NCBI GenBank assembly: GCA_010692635.1
Contig: JAAHGL010000008.1
Span: forward strand, 81,794-115,267
Source: Symploca sp. SIO2C1
GTDB taxonomy: Bacteria; Cyanobacteriota; Cyanobacteriia; Cyanobacteriales; Coleofasciculaceae
DNA: 33,474 nucleotides
Direction: 5' to 3'
Shown here piece by piece: positions 1 through 7,991 of this stretch (position 1 is the first letter of the stretch; every line of letters begins with the position of its first letter). The translations under genes were made by a program, and so were the position numbers. The notes under the pieces are model-generated. The model was not told where the DNA came from. It searched no databases and saw nothing but the letters and a program-made list of their open reading frames with translations.

Positions 1-132
1 ATTACTCATTACTCATTACTCATTACTCATTACTCATTACTCATTACTCATTACTCATTACTCATTACTCATTACTCATTACTCATTACTCATTACTCAT
101 TACTCATTACTCATTACTCATTACTCATTACT
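1..132. repeat. ATTACTC heptanucleotide tandem array
   Basis: About 19 perfect head-to-tail copies of the 7-bp unit ATTACTC run from the window edge into the first base of the TAA stop codon of the minus-strand amidase gene. The array continues past the left edge, so its full length is unknown. Short tandemly repeated heptamers of this kind are a known feature of filamentous cyanobacterial intergenic DNA. The same unit recurs at 26267-26304. Confidence 0.97.
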
Positions 133-1877
133 TAATTCTGATATCCACCCAACCATTCCGTGATGCCATCTGCGATCGCACTTGCTAATTTTTGCTGTTC
201 TTGGGAATTGGTAATCCATTCAAATTCCCAGGGATTAATCATAAATCCTAGTTCTAATAGTATTGTCGGGGAACTATGGGGACGAGTTAGTGCTAGGTTA
301 TCCCAAAAGATACCGTAAGCAGGACGCTCGAGCTTGGTAACTAGGTAGTCTTGCAAAAATACGGCTAGATTGTGAGCTTGGGAATGATACCAAAACATCC
401 CAACTCCAGCTGTCTTAATTGCATTACCGCTGTCGGGTAAGGCATTATAATGAACGGAAAAGGCAAGGGTCGGTTTGAGTTCATTGATCATCTTGACGCG
501 ATCGCCCAGAGAGACAAACTTATCAGTTTCCCTAGTCATATAAACTGTTGCTCCCCGTTGCTTTAATTCTTGCTGCAACAGCTTAGATACCACTAAATTA
601 ACGCTCTTTTCGGGATAACCATTAGGTCCCCTAGCACCTAACTCTTTTCCTCCATGTCCAGGATCTAGGAGAATACTAATTCCCGATAGAGACTGAGTTC
701 TTACTTGTGGTGGATGCCGCAAGGATAGAATTAGACTTGTCCCCTCATATCTCAAATCATAGCCCCACTGCTGGTCTGATTTGAGGTTAAATGTATACTC
801 TACTTGCCCTGGGATTGGTTGTTGCCAATCTAGGCGTTTAACTACTGGATCATCATCAAAACGAATGATATCAGTTTGAGCAGTAGTGTTGTACAGGGTC
901 AAAGTAAAAGTTTTCTCCCCCTGCTGAACACTTACTGGTACTGGTAGTTCTAAAGGAAAGATAATTTCTGTTGCCCCCTCAACCTGACGGGAACGGATAC
1001 TGCGAATCAGGGAATGAGGGGGTGCAGCATTAGGAATGATGCGCACCTCTGCTGCTTTAATCCAAGCACCATAATCCAACCTTACCCATTCTCCCTCCCT
1101 TCCTGTAATTGCCGCCCTAGTTCCTTGAGGTAACGGAGTTAGGCGAGAATAGTTGGTACTAGGTCCCGTACGTGCTACCCCAGCTTCAACAATTACCTCT
1201 GCGACTTCTAGTTGTAATGGAGAGATAATTGATACATTACCTGGTGCTGACTGGCTGATGGTTTGTCCATTTAACGTCAGTTGGTATTGAGGTTGTCCTA
1301 AGTTAGCTGCCACTTCTGCTATTCCACAACCTTGATATTTACCTATACCTGATTGAACATTCGGTTGATTTTGTGAGGTTAATCCCGCAGAATTAGGAGG
1401 TAGTTGAATATCTTGAGATTGAAGCATCAAGGGGATTGTTTGATTACCCAACTCGACGGAAACACTAGCTTCTGGAGATGCGATCGCACCAAAGCAAATT
1501 ACTTCTCCTGGTAATCTAGTAATATCGACCCTAGGTTTGAGGGAATCTTTACCAAATACCAAACCCACTGGCACTTCTGGCTCAGTTGACAGCCGCCTAA
1601 CTTTCACCTTAATTTCCTGGTTTTGATAGCGCACCCTAAACTGATTGTCTCCTAGTTGGAGAGGAAAACTGGGAGCAAAATTACCAGAAGGACTACGCTC
1701 AATTGCCTTACCATTTACTAACACTTCTCCTTCTGGGGAAGCTGTACCAATCAAGAAAATTTGGTTAGCAGTTGTCCGATGCTCAGTTGGTGGGTAGGCA
1801 AGGAAGAGGGGTTGTTGTGCTAAAGCAGGAGAAGTAATCACAGAACCCAAGAAAGCTAATCCCAGAATGTTTCTCAT
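132..1877 (-). CDS. N-acetylmuramoyl-L-alanine amidase (Amidase_3) with SH3-like domain
   Basis: Exported zinc amidase of 581 aa, expected to cleave the amide bond between N-acetylmuramic acid and L-Ala of peptidoglycan in the periplasm. An N-terminal signal peptide ends near ALAQ (residues 1-20). A bacterial SH3-like segment lies around residues 230-280 (RTGPSTNYSRLTPLPQG, WVRLDYGAWI). The C-terminal ~180 residues form the Amidase_3 domain, with the zinc/catalytic set visible: DPGHGG (His), PEKSVNL (Glu), SVHYNA (His) and LLELGFM (Glu). The region between is beta-rich and not assigned; it may be AMIN-like. Start is ATG, preceded by a weak AGG. The gene stands alone. In filamentous cyanobacteria AmiC-type amidases take part in septal peptidoglycan splitting and nanopore formation; that role here is inference. 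Function is confident, exact paralogue is not. Confidence 0.93.
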   Translation of the reverse strand: MRNILGLAFLGSVITSPALAQQPLFLAYPPTEHRTTANQIFLIGTASPEGEVLVNGKAIERSPSGNFAPSFPLQLGDNQFRVRYQNQEIKVKVRRLSTEPEVPVGLVFGKDSLKPRVDITRLPGEVICFGAIASPEASVSVELGNQTIPLMLQSQDIQLPPNSAGLTSQNQPNVQSGIGKYQGCGIAEVAANLGQPQYQLTLNGQTISQSAPGNVSIISPLQLEVAEVIVEAGVARTGPSTNYSRLTPLPQGTRAAITGREGEWVRLDYGAWIKAAEVRIIPNAAPPHSLIRSIRSRQVEGATEIIFPLELPVPVSVQQGEKTFTLTLYNTTAQTDIIRFDDDPVVKRLDWQQPIPGQVEYTFNLKSDQQWGYDLRYEGTSLILSLRHPPQVRTQSLSGISILLDPGHGGKELGARGPNGYPEKSVNLVVSKLLQQELKQRGATVYMTRETDKFVSLGDRVKMINELKPTLAFSVHYNALPDSGNAIKTAGVGMFWYHSQAHNLAVFLQDYLVTKLERPAYGIFWDNLALTRPHSSPTILLELGFMINPWEFEWITNSQEQQKLASAIADGITEWLGGYQN

Positions 1878-2019
1878 CTTTCAACCTGCTGGAGACTCCC
1901 GTTATACCCGTAGGATTAACGGCGAGAGGAAAGCAGGGCAGGGTATACCACTTTCCAGCATGACAAAATATAGATTACACCAAATCCGCAACCATAGGTT
2001 TAGCGACGGGAGCTGTCTT

Positions 2020-2054
2020 CAACAATGGATAATGAACAATGGATAATGGATAAT
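2020..2054. repeat. Short degenerate GGATAAT/AACAATGGATAAT repeat
   Basis: The upstream region of the amidase holds AACAATGGATAATG twice, followed by further GGATAAT copies with a 7-bp period. It belongs with the other heptamer tracts in the window. No function can be read from it. Confidence 0.8.
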
Positions 2055-2144
2055 TACCTCTCCTTGAAAGAAGAGGATTGACAATCAGGAAAATATTTTC
2101 TTTTTATTTTCTTTATAAATGAAGAGGTCTTAGACCAAATTAAC

Positions 2145-2194
2145 CAATTATCAATTATCAATTATCAATTATCAATTATCAATTATCAATTATC
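2145..2194. repeat. CAATTAT heptamer tandem repeat
   Basis: Seven near-perfect head-to-tail copies of CAATTAT lie between the amidase and DUF4278 genes. The unit and copy number differ from the other arrays but the 7-bp period is the same. Confidence 0.95.
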
Positions 2195-2200
2195 CATTGA

Positions 2201-2245
2201 TAAGCAAGCATCCCCCGTCTTAAAGATCGGGGGATGAGCTTAATA
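2201..2245. repeat. Strong GC-rich hairpin, possible solo IS605-type end
   Basis: The arms CATCCCCCG (2209-2217) and CGGGGGATG (2228-2236) pair perfectly. TCT/AGA can extend the stem inward, and AAGC/GCTT can extend it outward after short bulges. No T-run follows on either strand, so it is not a canonical terminator. CCCCGTCTTAAAGA-type hairpins are typical of the right ends and omega-RNAs of cyanobacterial IS200/IS605 elements, so this could be a relic end. It differs from the ends of the tnpB element at 6.6-8.0 kb. Confidence 0.6.
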
Positions 2246-2280
2246 TTAGGTGATTTTTAGAAAGAATGTCCCCTTCGTAG

Positions 2281-2306
2281 GGTGTGTTAGCGAAGCGTAA
2301 CACACC
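2281..2306. repeat. Small dispersed palindrome GGTGTGTTAGCG...TAACACACC
   Basis: A 9-bp inverted repeat (GGTGTGTTA / TAACACACC) has an 8-nt loop GCGAAGCG. A sequence of the same family occurs inverted at about 21990-22018, inside the 89-bp MITE. It is a dispersed cyanobacterial intergenic repeat, probably non-coding. Confidence 0.8.
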
Positions 2307-2339
2307 GTCCAGCAGGTGCTTCCATTTTCAGAAATCACT

Positions 2340-2684
2340 TTAGCTATGAGCTGCTGAACCAAGTTCAGCGGCGGAACGCTTCAACATGGATGCCTGACGG
2401 TTTTGAAGCGCCTTGTGGTAATTGAGCATTAGGGAACGAGCTTTATCTTGAGTGGACAAAGTAGGTGTTTTTGTTGACTCAACACTGCTGACTGCTGGAG
2501 TTCCGGCAGTTTGATAGGTAACGCCGCGATACTTGAGGTTGACGCTGGGTTGCAGCACTGGGGACTTGTCTAAATTACGAAAGCGCCAATCTAGACCCCG
2601 GTATTTACCAGGAACTCCACTTTGAGTAGTTTTTACTTCTGGGGGATTATATTCGTAACTAATACCGCGATAAGAGAGTTTCAT
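2340..2684 (-). CDS. DUF4278 domain-containing small protein
   Basis: Protein of 114 aa. The N-terminal half has two copies of a YRGxxY signature (SYRGISYEYNPP near residue 4, KYRGVTYQ near residue 52) and a central KYRGLDWRFRN stretch. This is the pattern of DUF4278, a small domain almost confined to cyanobacteria and of unknown function. The C-terminal half is Ser/Ala/Lys-rich and ends in a segment with several arginines and lysines. There is no signal peptide or membrane segment. The frame is open from an upstream TTG at 2699, but the ATG at 2684 is preferred: GGAGG lies 8 nt before it (2693-2697 on the plus strand) and the family normally starts MKLxYRG. Monocistronic by position, with a 240-bp upstream region. 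Confidence 0.9.
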   Translation of the reverse strand: MKLSYRGISYEYNPPEVKTTQSGVPGKYRGLDWRFRNLDKSPVLQPSVNLKYRGVTYQTAGTPAVSSVESTKTPTLSTQDKARSLMLNYHKALQNRQASMLKRSAAELGSAAHS

Positions 2685-2877
2685 GGATTTCGCCTCCAAA
2701 TGTATCTGTGTAGGAATGAGGCGCGTTCCTTCAGGAGCTATCCTTACTTCCGTCTCTCCACTTCTCTAGTTAACTGTTTACGACTTATAGAGAGATGAAC
2801 GATTTGCTTTCTGTATCTATTGTTACCATTTTTCGAGCAAATGTCAAATCTTTTACAAAAATTTACAAAAATAGTTT

Positions 2878-2915
2878 AGTCATTAGTCATTGGTCATTAG
2901 TCATTGGTCATTAGT
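2878..2915. repeat. CATTAGT/CATTGGT alternating heptamer repeat
   Basis: Five heptamers alternate CATTAGT and CATTGGT just downstream of the DUF928 stop codon. A degenerate version of the same unit lies at 13660-13686, after the tRNA gene. The alternation suggests a 14-bp higher-order unit. Confidence 0.9.
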
Positions 2916-2942
2916 ACAAAGAACCAATGACACTTAACCAAT

Positions 2943-3821
2943 TTACTCAGAAGCTGCTTCTCCTGTGCGCTCTATTCCCTGTGGGAGTTCAAGACGTTGC
3001 CGTTCTTGCTCTACTACATCAGTCAATCCAACTTGTGTGAACAGAGAGAATAGTTCTTCTCGCCAAGACAGTTCTTGGGGATTAGCTTTTTGTTTAGCTA
3101 AGATGGCTGCTAAGGTATCAGGCCAAAGTCCTGCCTCAGCAAGGGACGCCGGTTGTTGCTCTAGTTCCGATGGGGTTGATATGCGCTCAATCCAGCTGTA
3201 ATAGAAGGGATTAGCAGAATATTTATAGGGATCACATACTAGGGTTACTGACCACTTGTATAGTTTTCCAGGAACTAGTTCTGGTTGGTTTTCGGGAATT
3301 TCTAGTTGTACAATTCCTGCTGGTATTCCCTCTGGAGGTGGCTCAATCTCGGTTGTAAAAACTGGTTCTGCGACTCCAGGTTCTACTAAGGCAAATTTAA
3401 TTGGCACTTTTACCGGTTGTGATAAGTGCCAAAAGAAACTAGGATGACCTGAGATCGTCTGTCCTGCAGCTCGATCAGAGGAAATCAACAGGGTTACCAA
3501 TTCTTCTTGCAAAAACTCGTCTGTACAACCTCGAGAACCAGCTCCTCGACTACGTCTGGTCTTAGTTTTTCCTCGTGGAATAAAGCTGATTCTGGAACCA
3601 GTATTTTGACTAATGAGGAAATCTTGACTCCTTAGATCAACTCCGGGAGTTGATAATTGAGTGTTACTTGATAAATTGGCAGAGATTTCAGGGTTCAATT
3701 GTAAATCTCTGGTAGGTTCAAAAGCTTCAGCTGGACGGGGAGTGAAAACACTAAACAGCTGCATTGCCATAAATGCTGTTGTACCTGCAATGATTGTTGA
3801 AAAATTGCGTTGAGAGACCAT
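2943..3821 (-). CDS. DUF928 domain-containing secreted protein
   Basis: Protein of 292 aa. A signal peptide of about 33 residues (MVSQRNFSTIIAGTTAFMAM, ending after RPAEAF) is followed by a low-complexity linker with a basic patch (RGKTKTRRSRGAGSRG). A beta-rich domain from about residue 95 carries the conserved features of DUF928: SGHPSFFWHL, LVPGKLYKWSV and the C-terminal SWREELFSLF. DUF928 is a cyanobacterial family of unknown function. Two cysteines (in RGCTDEF and VCDPYK) could form a disulfide in the periplasm. The start codon lies 4 nt after the stop of the cyclase gene, so the two are almost certainly co-transcribed and perhaps translationally coupled. A role as extracytoplasmic partner or ligand-handling protein for the CHASE2 sensor is inference. 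Confidence 0.9.
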   Translation of the reverse strand: MVSQRNFSTIIAGTTAFMAMQLFSVFTPRPAEAFEPTRDLQLNPEISANLSSNTQLSTPGVDLRSQDFLISQNTGSRISFIPRGKTKTRRSRGAGSRGCTDEFLQEELVTLLISSDRAAGQTISGHPSFFWHLSQPVKVPIKFALVEPGVAEPVFTTEIEPPPEGIPAGIVQLEIPENQPELVPGKLYKWSVTLVCDPYKYSANPFYYSWIERISTPSELEQQPASLAEAGLWPDTLAAILAKQKANPQELSWREELFSLFTQVGLTDVVEQERQRLELPQGIERTGEAASE

Positions 3822-3825
3822 TGGT

Positions 3826-6114
3826 TTAATTCTCGACTATTGGTGTGGTTGATTGTACAGAGTTGGAGAGAGTTTTTGCCCTCTCGTAGAGTTCTTCCAG
3901 CCTTGCTTGTACCGCTGGGGGTTGAGCAGTGAAACGCAGGTAAAAACTACCAGGTTCCGCTGATTTTTCTACAACTTTGGCATAGATATCAAGGTTGGCT
4001 TCTGTTTGGTTAGTAGATGTTAACAAGTTGAGCTTGATGTTGCTCAGCGGTTCTGGTAAAGTTCGCCCTTCTAGGCTGTGGGAGTGCACCTGAGCACCCT
4101 TGAGAGAAAGCTTGACAAGAGAGCCCTGAAGCAAGGAATCATTAACATGCTTACCATCTAAAATGGCGTATCGGATGGGTATAGCTTCAGGAAGAGGTAA
4201 GAATAACTCTTCTTGTTTAGACAAAAACAGATTGTATTCCTCCCCTATTCCCCCCACTTCATAGATGGTAATCGGCTCTTTGACTCCTTTGGGTTTTACT
4301 TCCTTGTTGCCGTCGATTTGTAAAGATTGTCCTACTTCTTGGTAAGTTGATTCAGAAATCAGAATTTGACCGCCGATGGTGTAAGATTCAATCCGAAAAG
4401 TTAGGTTTACCTGGCTACCAATTACACTGTATTTAGTGCGTTTCTCTGACCCAATATTTCCCACCACAACTTCCCCAGTGTTGATACCGATACCCATTTC
4501 TAATTGAGACCAACCCTGCTCCTTCATCTTTTGGTTGACTTCTACCATGGCTAACTGCATGGCAACAGCGCAGGCGACGGCTCGACTAGCATCATTAGCT
4601 CTGGGAGTGGGAGCACCAAATAAGACTAAAATACCATCTCCCATAAACTCATCAATGGTGCCTTGGTAAGAGGTAATTACATCAGTCATGTATCCCAGAT
4701 AGAGGTTAAGGATCTTGACTACCTCGTCTGGAGGTAATCGCTCTGAGAGAGCAGTGAATCCCCGTAAATCAGAAGTTAGAATAGTGATTTTTTGTTTCTG
4801 TCCGCCGATGTCCAAGCCTTGAGGACTCTCAAGTAAACTGGCTACTACTTGATCTGTCAGGTAACGACCAAAGATTTTCCGAATCTCACTAGCATTGTGG
4901 GCAAGATAGGCAGTGATAGCAGCAGCAGATCCGACTAAAGCCATCAATGGGGGAAATACAGGTAACCACCAACCGGACAAAAAGGCAGCATAAGTACTAC
5001 CGACTAAAACAAATCCTGCAATGATTAGACTACCTGACTTGCGCAAGGAGACAAATTTCACTCCTCCTAAATATCGCAATTGCCAAGCAAGAGTAGCACC
5101 AATCCCAGACCAGAGCAAAATCCACACCCATTCCGCTGGTTCCGACCAGGTTTTGATGGTGGGACGACCTTCAAGTACTGCAGCGAGGATGTGACTTATT
5201 ATATTAGCGTGAATTTCTACTCCAGCGGTGCGTTCTGGTGTGGTAATGTGAGTGCTACTGTAGGGAGTATATAAAAAATCGTTCAAGCTAGGGGCAGTAG
5301 CACCAATCAACACGATGCGGTCTCGCATTAATTCGGCTGGGATCTTTTCTTCTAAGACCTCGCTCATAGAAACTGTGGTAAAACTGCCAGCAGGTCCCCG
5401 ATAGTTTAATAAAATTTGGTAGTCACCGCTATCAACATTGACATAGCCGCCGTCATTGGACTTCAATGGTCGAAAAACCGCTTTACCCCATTGGAAAACC
5501 TGAGGATCAGTTTCCATTGGTTCGGGAAAAATACCTTGCTCTTCTAGATAGAGCCCTGCCAGGAACATACTCAAGGAGGGTAACAGTTGGTCATTTTTGG
5601 TCATAGAGAGATAGCCTCGACGCAGCTTACCATCTCCATCCTCCATGACATTATTTACGCCAATTTGCCCTAACTGCTCCAGCACAGGTGGTGGAGCAAC
5701 AGCAGCACTGTTATCTTCCTCATTAATTAACTCAATACCAATAAGATTGGGAGTATTCTGCAAAACTTTTAGTAATTCAGCATGACCGGGTTCAACGGGT
5801 AAATCTCGATAAATGTCCAGCCCTATTGCTCTGGGTTGTTGAGCTTGGATTTTATTGAGTAATTGAGCAAGTTGGCTATCAGAAATTGGCCATTTTTTTG
5901 CCTTTTTTAAATCCAGCTCATCAATACCAACAATGACGATACGATCATCAGTTGCTTCCGGAAGACGCCAGCGAAAGTATTGATCGAGGCTTGCCTGTTC
6001 CCAAGGTTGCAACCAGCCAGAAAGCCTCAGAGCAATGACCATCGCCGTTACACTCGGGGCGGTAATCCAGACACCGCGCCATTGCCATAGTAGTTGTTTA
6101 AAATTTTGCCACAT
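3826..6114 (-). CDS. CHASE2-domain class III nucleotide cyclase with PilZ-like tail
   Basis: Membrane sensor cyclase of 762 aa. An N-terminal membrane segment (about 18-36) is followed by an extracytoplasmic CHASE2 domain (about 40-330; RIVIVGIDELDLKK, DRIVLIGATAPSLND). Two or three transmembrane helices follow (about 330-410), then a class III cyclase domain (about 440-620). Metal-binding aspartates are present (TSDLRGF, FMGDGI), as are the transition-state Asn and Arg (NLTFRI). The base-specificity position normally Lys in adenylate cyclases is Glu (DEFMGD). The second specificity position, Asp/Thr in adenylate cyclases, is Ser (YSVIGS). Product identity, cAMP or cGMP, is therefore open. 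The C-terminal ~120 residues look PilZ-like (LVKLSLKGAQV, FYLRF) but lack the RxxxR c-di-GMP motif. First gene of an operon with the DUF928 gene; no clear Shine-Dalgarno. Confidence 0.92.
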   Translation of the reverse strand: MWQNFKQLLWQWRGVWITAPSVTAMVIALRLSGWLQPWEQASLDQYFRWRLPEATDDRIVIVGIDELDLKKAKKWPISDSQLAQLLNKIQAQQPRAIGLDIYRDLPVEPGHAELLKVLQNTPNLIGIELINEEDNSAAVAPPPVLEQLGQIGVNNVMEDGDGKLRRGYLSMTKNDQLLPSLSMFLAGLYLEEQGIFPEPMETDPQVFQWGKAVFRPLKSNDGGYVNVDSGDYQILLNYRGPAGSFTTVSMSEVLEEKIPAELMRDRIVLIGATAPSLNDFLYTPYSSTHITTPERTAGVEIHANIISHILAAVLEGRPTIKTWSEPAEWVWILLWSGIGATLAWQLRYLGGVKFVSLRKSGSLIIAGFVLVGSTYAAFLSGWWLPVFPPLMALVGSAAAITAYLAHNASEIRKIFGRYLTDQVVASLLESPQGLDIGGQKQKITILTSDLRGFTALSERLPPDEVVKILNLYLGYMTDVITSYQGTIDEFMGDGILVLFGAPTPRANDASRAVACAVAMQLAMVEVNQKMKEQGWSQLEMGIGINTGEVVVGNIGSEKRTKYSVIGSQVNLTFRIESYTIGGQILISESTYQEVGQSLQIDGNKEVKPKGVKEPITIYEVGGIGEEYNLFLSKQEELFLPLPEAIPIRYAILDGKHVNDSLLQGSLVKLSLKGAQVHSHSLEGRTLPEPLSNIKLNLLTSTNQTEANLDIYAKVVEKSAEPGSFYLRFTAQPPAVQARLEELYERAKTLSNSVQSTTPIVEN

Positions 6115-6600
6115 ATTTTTTTATTTTACTTTTCACAGTTAGTTATCCTTTCTCATAAAAATCTAGATAGCATTTCTTTTTAGAGTTATTCTTCTAACAA
6201 TTTACTCTCAATATCTAGTGCGCAACTGTTAGGAGTATCACAGATGACTAATGAAGAATCTCATCAAACTTGCCTAGTCTTATAGACTAAACGTCTGCTT
6301 GGGCACACAATATCCGTGTGATCAGTGCACAACAATAAGGCAGGAGGCAGGAGGCTCCAAGGCTCCAAGAGCTAAGCGAAAAAAAGGGTGGGGAGATGGG
6401 GAGATAGGGAGATGGGGAGATAGGGAAACAAAGGAGAACTAATGATTTGAGAGGATACTTCCCTAGAAATTCCTTCCCTAATTTCGCTCACCCGGCTCCA
6501 AGGCAGAAGTCAGATGTACCTCATTAAGCTGCAAAGTGCTGTAAGGATGCCGAATGTGGGTTATCGAAAACCCCGTCCTTCTAGGAATGCTTTAATCTCA
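6115..6600. other. Gene-free intergenic region with short repeats
   Basis: This 486-bp region upstream of the CHASE2 cyclase shows no convincing gene. It holds a small hairpin (TAGTCT-TAT-AGACTA near 6277), a segment GGAGGCAGGAGGCTCCAAGG (6343-6366) that recurs at 26194-26216, and a GGGGAGAT(G/A)-type tandem tract at 6390-6426. The cyclase promoter should lie close to 6120-6200, but I could not identify it with confidence. Confidence 0.7.
6390..6426. repeat. GGGGAGAT/AGGGAGAT tandem tract
   Basis: Four to five purine-rich units of 7-8 bp (GGGGAGATGGGGAGATAGGG) are arranged in tandem. It is a simple repeat of no evident function. Confidence 0.85.
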
Positions 6601-6720
6601 GGGTTTCCAGGTGAACTACCCGGCGCTAACCTTATCAGGTATAGCGCGGGCTTCTGACTTCATCGGGGAATGCCGCAACTTGGACTTACGCCCAAGTCTT
6701 GGACTTATTTTCCCTCCATC
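6600..6720 (-). ncRNA. Candidate omega-RNA region at the tnpB 3' end
   Basis: In TnpB systems the guide RNA derives from the 3' end of tnpB plus the right end, with the guide being the flanking DNA. Here the right-end hairpin (6619-6650) and a second short stem (ACTTGG/CCAAGT, about 6677-6697) sit exactly there. Boundaries are inferred. The guide would read into sequence below about 6615 on the plus-strand scale. Confidence 0.35.
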
Positions 6721-7857
6721 AGCAGCAGTCCTGGTTCCCAAGACCGATAACATTCTGATTCCTTCTGCTCTGATATTCACCGCTGCATTCTCATCCCTAT
6801 CATGATGAGTGCCGCAATTTGGACAAGTCCATGTTCTCACATCTAGAGGCATTTCACTTACCTGATAATGGCAGTTTGAGCAGAGTTTAGAGCTAGGGAA
6901 CCATCTATCAATCTCTACCAATACCTTACCTTCAAGGTCTAGTTTGTAATGTAGGAAATTGACAAACATTCCCCAACCTGCATCTGATATTGATTTAGCT
7001 AGTTTGTGGTTGCGAACCATACCCTTGGTATTGAGAGTTTCGACTACGATGACTTGGTTATCGTCAACAAGCTTTCGAGAGAGCTTATGCAAGTAGTCTT
7101 GACGGGTATTACTAACTCGTTCGTGAACCCTAGCTACCAGTTTCCTGGCTTTATTTCCGGAATTACTTCCTGTTACTTTTCTAGCTAGTTTTTGTTGTTT
7201 CCGTTTGAGGTTACGCTCATGCTTAGCAAGATGCTTCGGGTTGGCATACTTAGAAGTTTTAACTCCATCATTGACAATGGCAAAATCTTTCAATCCTAAA
7301 TCAATACCTGCTACCTTGCCGTCAGTGCAGGGGGTAGGTATATTCGCTTCTAACTCGATTAGTACAGAAGCGTAATATTTCCCTGATGGAGTCATACTGA
7401 TAGTCACTGTCTTGATTTTTCCTTTGATTAATCGATGTAGTTTGGCTTTGACCAATCCTACACGACCAGGGAATTTGAGACAGTTGTCAACCATCCTCAC
7501 TGACTGAGGGTATTGGATAGATTGCTTATTCTTTTTTGCTTTGAACCTCGGATATCTGGCTCTCCCTTCAAAGAAGTTTTTGTAGGCAGTTACCAGATTA
7601 AGGGTAGTGGCTTGCAAAACCTGAGAGTAGCACTCACTTAGCCATTCGGTTTCTTGTTGTTTTTTGAGCTTTGGGAGAGATTTATTCAATGCTGACTGAG
7701 TCAAGCCTTTACCCGTTGCTTGGTAGGTTTCGATGCACAGATTGAGTGCATGATTCCACCACCAACGAGCACACCCAAAGTGTTGGGCTAGTATTGCTTG
7801 TTGTTTGATTGTTGGATACAGCCTAACTTTGACAGCATGATGTCGCATTGTCCTCAC
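6616..7857 (-). CDS. tnpB: TnpB RNA-guided nuclease of IS200/IS605 family
   Basis: Protein of 413 aa, full length for a compact TnpB. An N-terminal HTH/wedge region begins with the characteristic KVRLYPTIKQQAILAQHFGC and WWNHAL. The RuvC nuclease core carries all three acidic motifs: Asp in GIDLGLKDFAI, Glu in IVVETLNTKGM and Asp in HDRDENAAVNI. Between them a four-cysteine zinc ribbon is seen (CSNC, CPNC). The C-terminal tail (about 370-413) is basic and overlaps the right-end hairpin, as in elements whose omega-RNA is processed from the 3' end of the tnpB transcript. TnpB homologues are omega-RNA-guided DNA endonucleases that cut at a transposon-associated motif; activity here is inferred from intact residues. 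No accompanying tnpA. Start is ATG, next to the left end. Confidence 0.93.
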   Translation of the reverse strand: MRTMRHHAVKVRLYPTIKQQAILAQHFGCARWWWNHALNLCIETYQATGKGLTQSALNKSLPKLKKQQETEWLSECYSQVLQATTLNLVTAYKNFFEGRARYPRFKAKKNKQSIQYPQSVRMVDNCLKFPGRVGLVKAKLHRLIKGKIKTVTISMTPSGKYYASVLIELEANIPTPCTDGKVAGIDLGLKDFAIVNDGVKTSKYANPKHLAKHERNLKRKQQKLARKVTGSNSGNKARKLVARVHERVSNTRQDYLHKLSRKLVDDNQVIVVETLNTKGMVRNHKLAKSISDAGWGMFVNFLHYKLDLEGKVLVEIDRWFPSSKLCSNCHYQVSEMPLDVRTWTCPNCGTHHDRDENAAVNIRAEGIRMLSVLGTRTAADGGKISPRLGRKSKLRHSPMKSEARAIPDKVSAG

Positions 7858-7991
7858 CTATTCTTACCATTATATAGTATTTGTTCTAAAACAGTAAGGT
7901 AAGATTGTAAATTTTCTCGGATTGACCAAGAAAATTTACTTGGGGGATGTCCATGTATCCCGACGCTAATTCTTACGAATATAGCGCGGGA
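6619..7991 (-). mobile_element. TnpB-only IS200/IS605-type (IS1341-like) element
   Basis: The element consists of a single intact tnpB bounded by two 32-nt hairpins in the same orientation. The inner or right-end hairpin (6619-6650, CCCGGCGCTA...TAGCGCGGG) overlaps the last codons of tnpB. The left-end hairpin (7958-7991, TCCCGACGCTA...TAGCGCGGGA) lies about 100 bp upstream of its start. Paired subterminal palindromes without inverted terminal repeats are the hallmark of the IS200/IS605 family. No tnpA (Y1 transposase) is present, so mobility would require a helper in trans. The true tips lie a few to about 20 bp outside the hairpins and cannot be fixed without an empty-site comparison. Confidence 0.8.
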
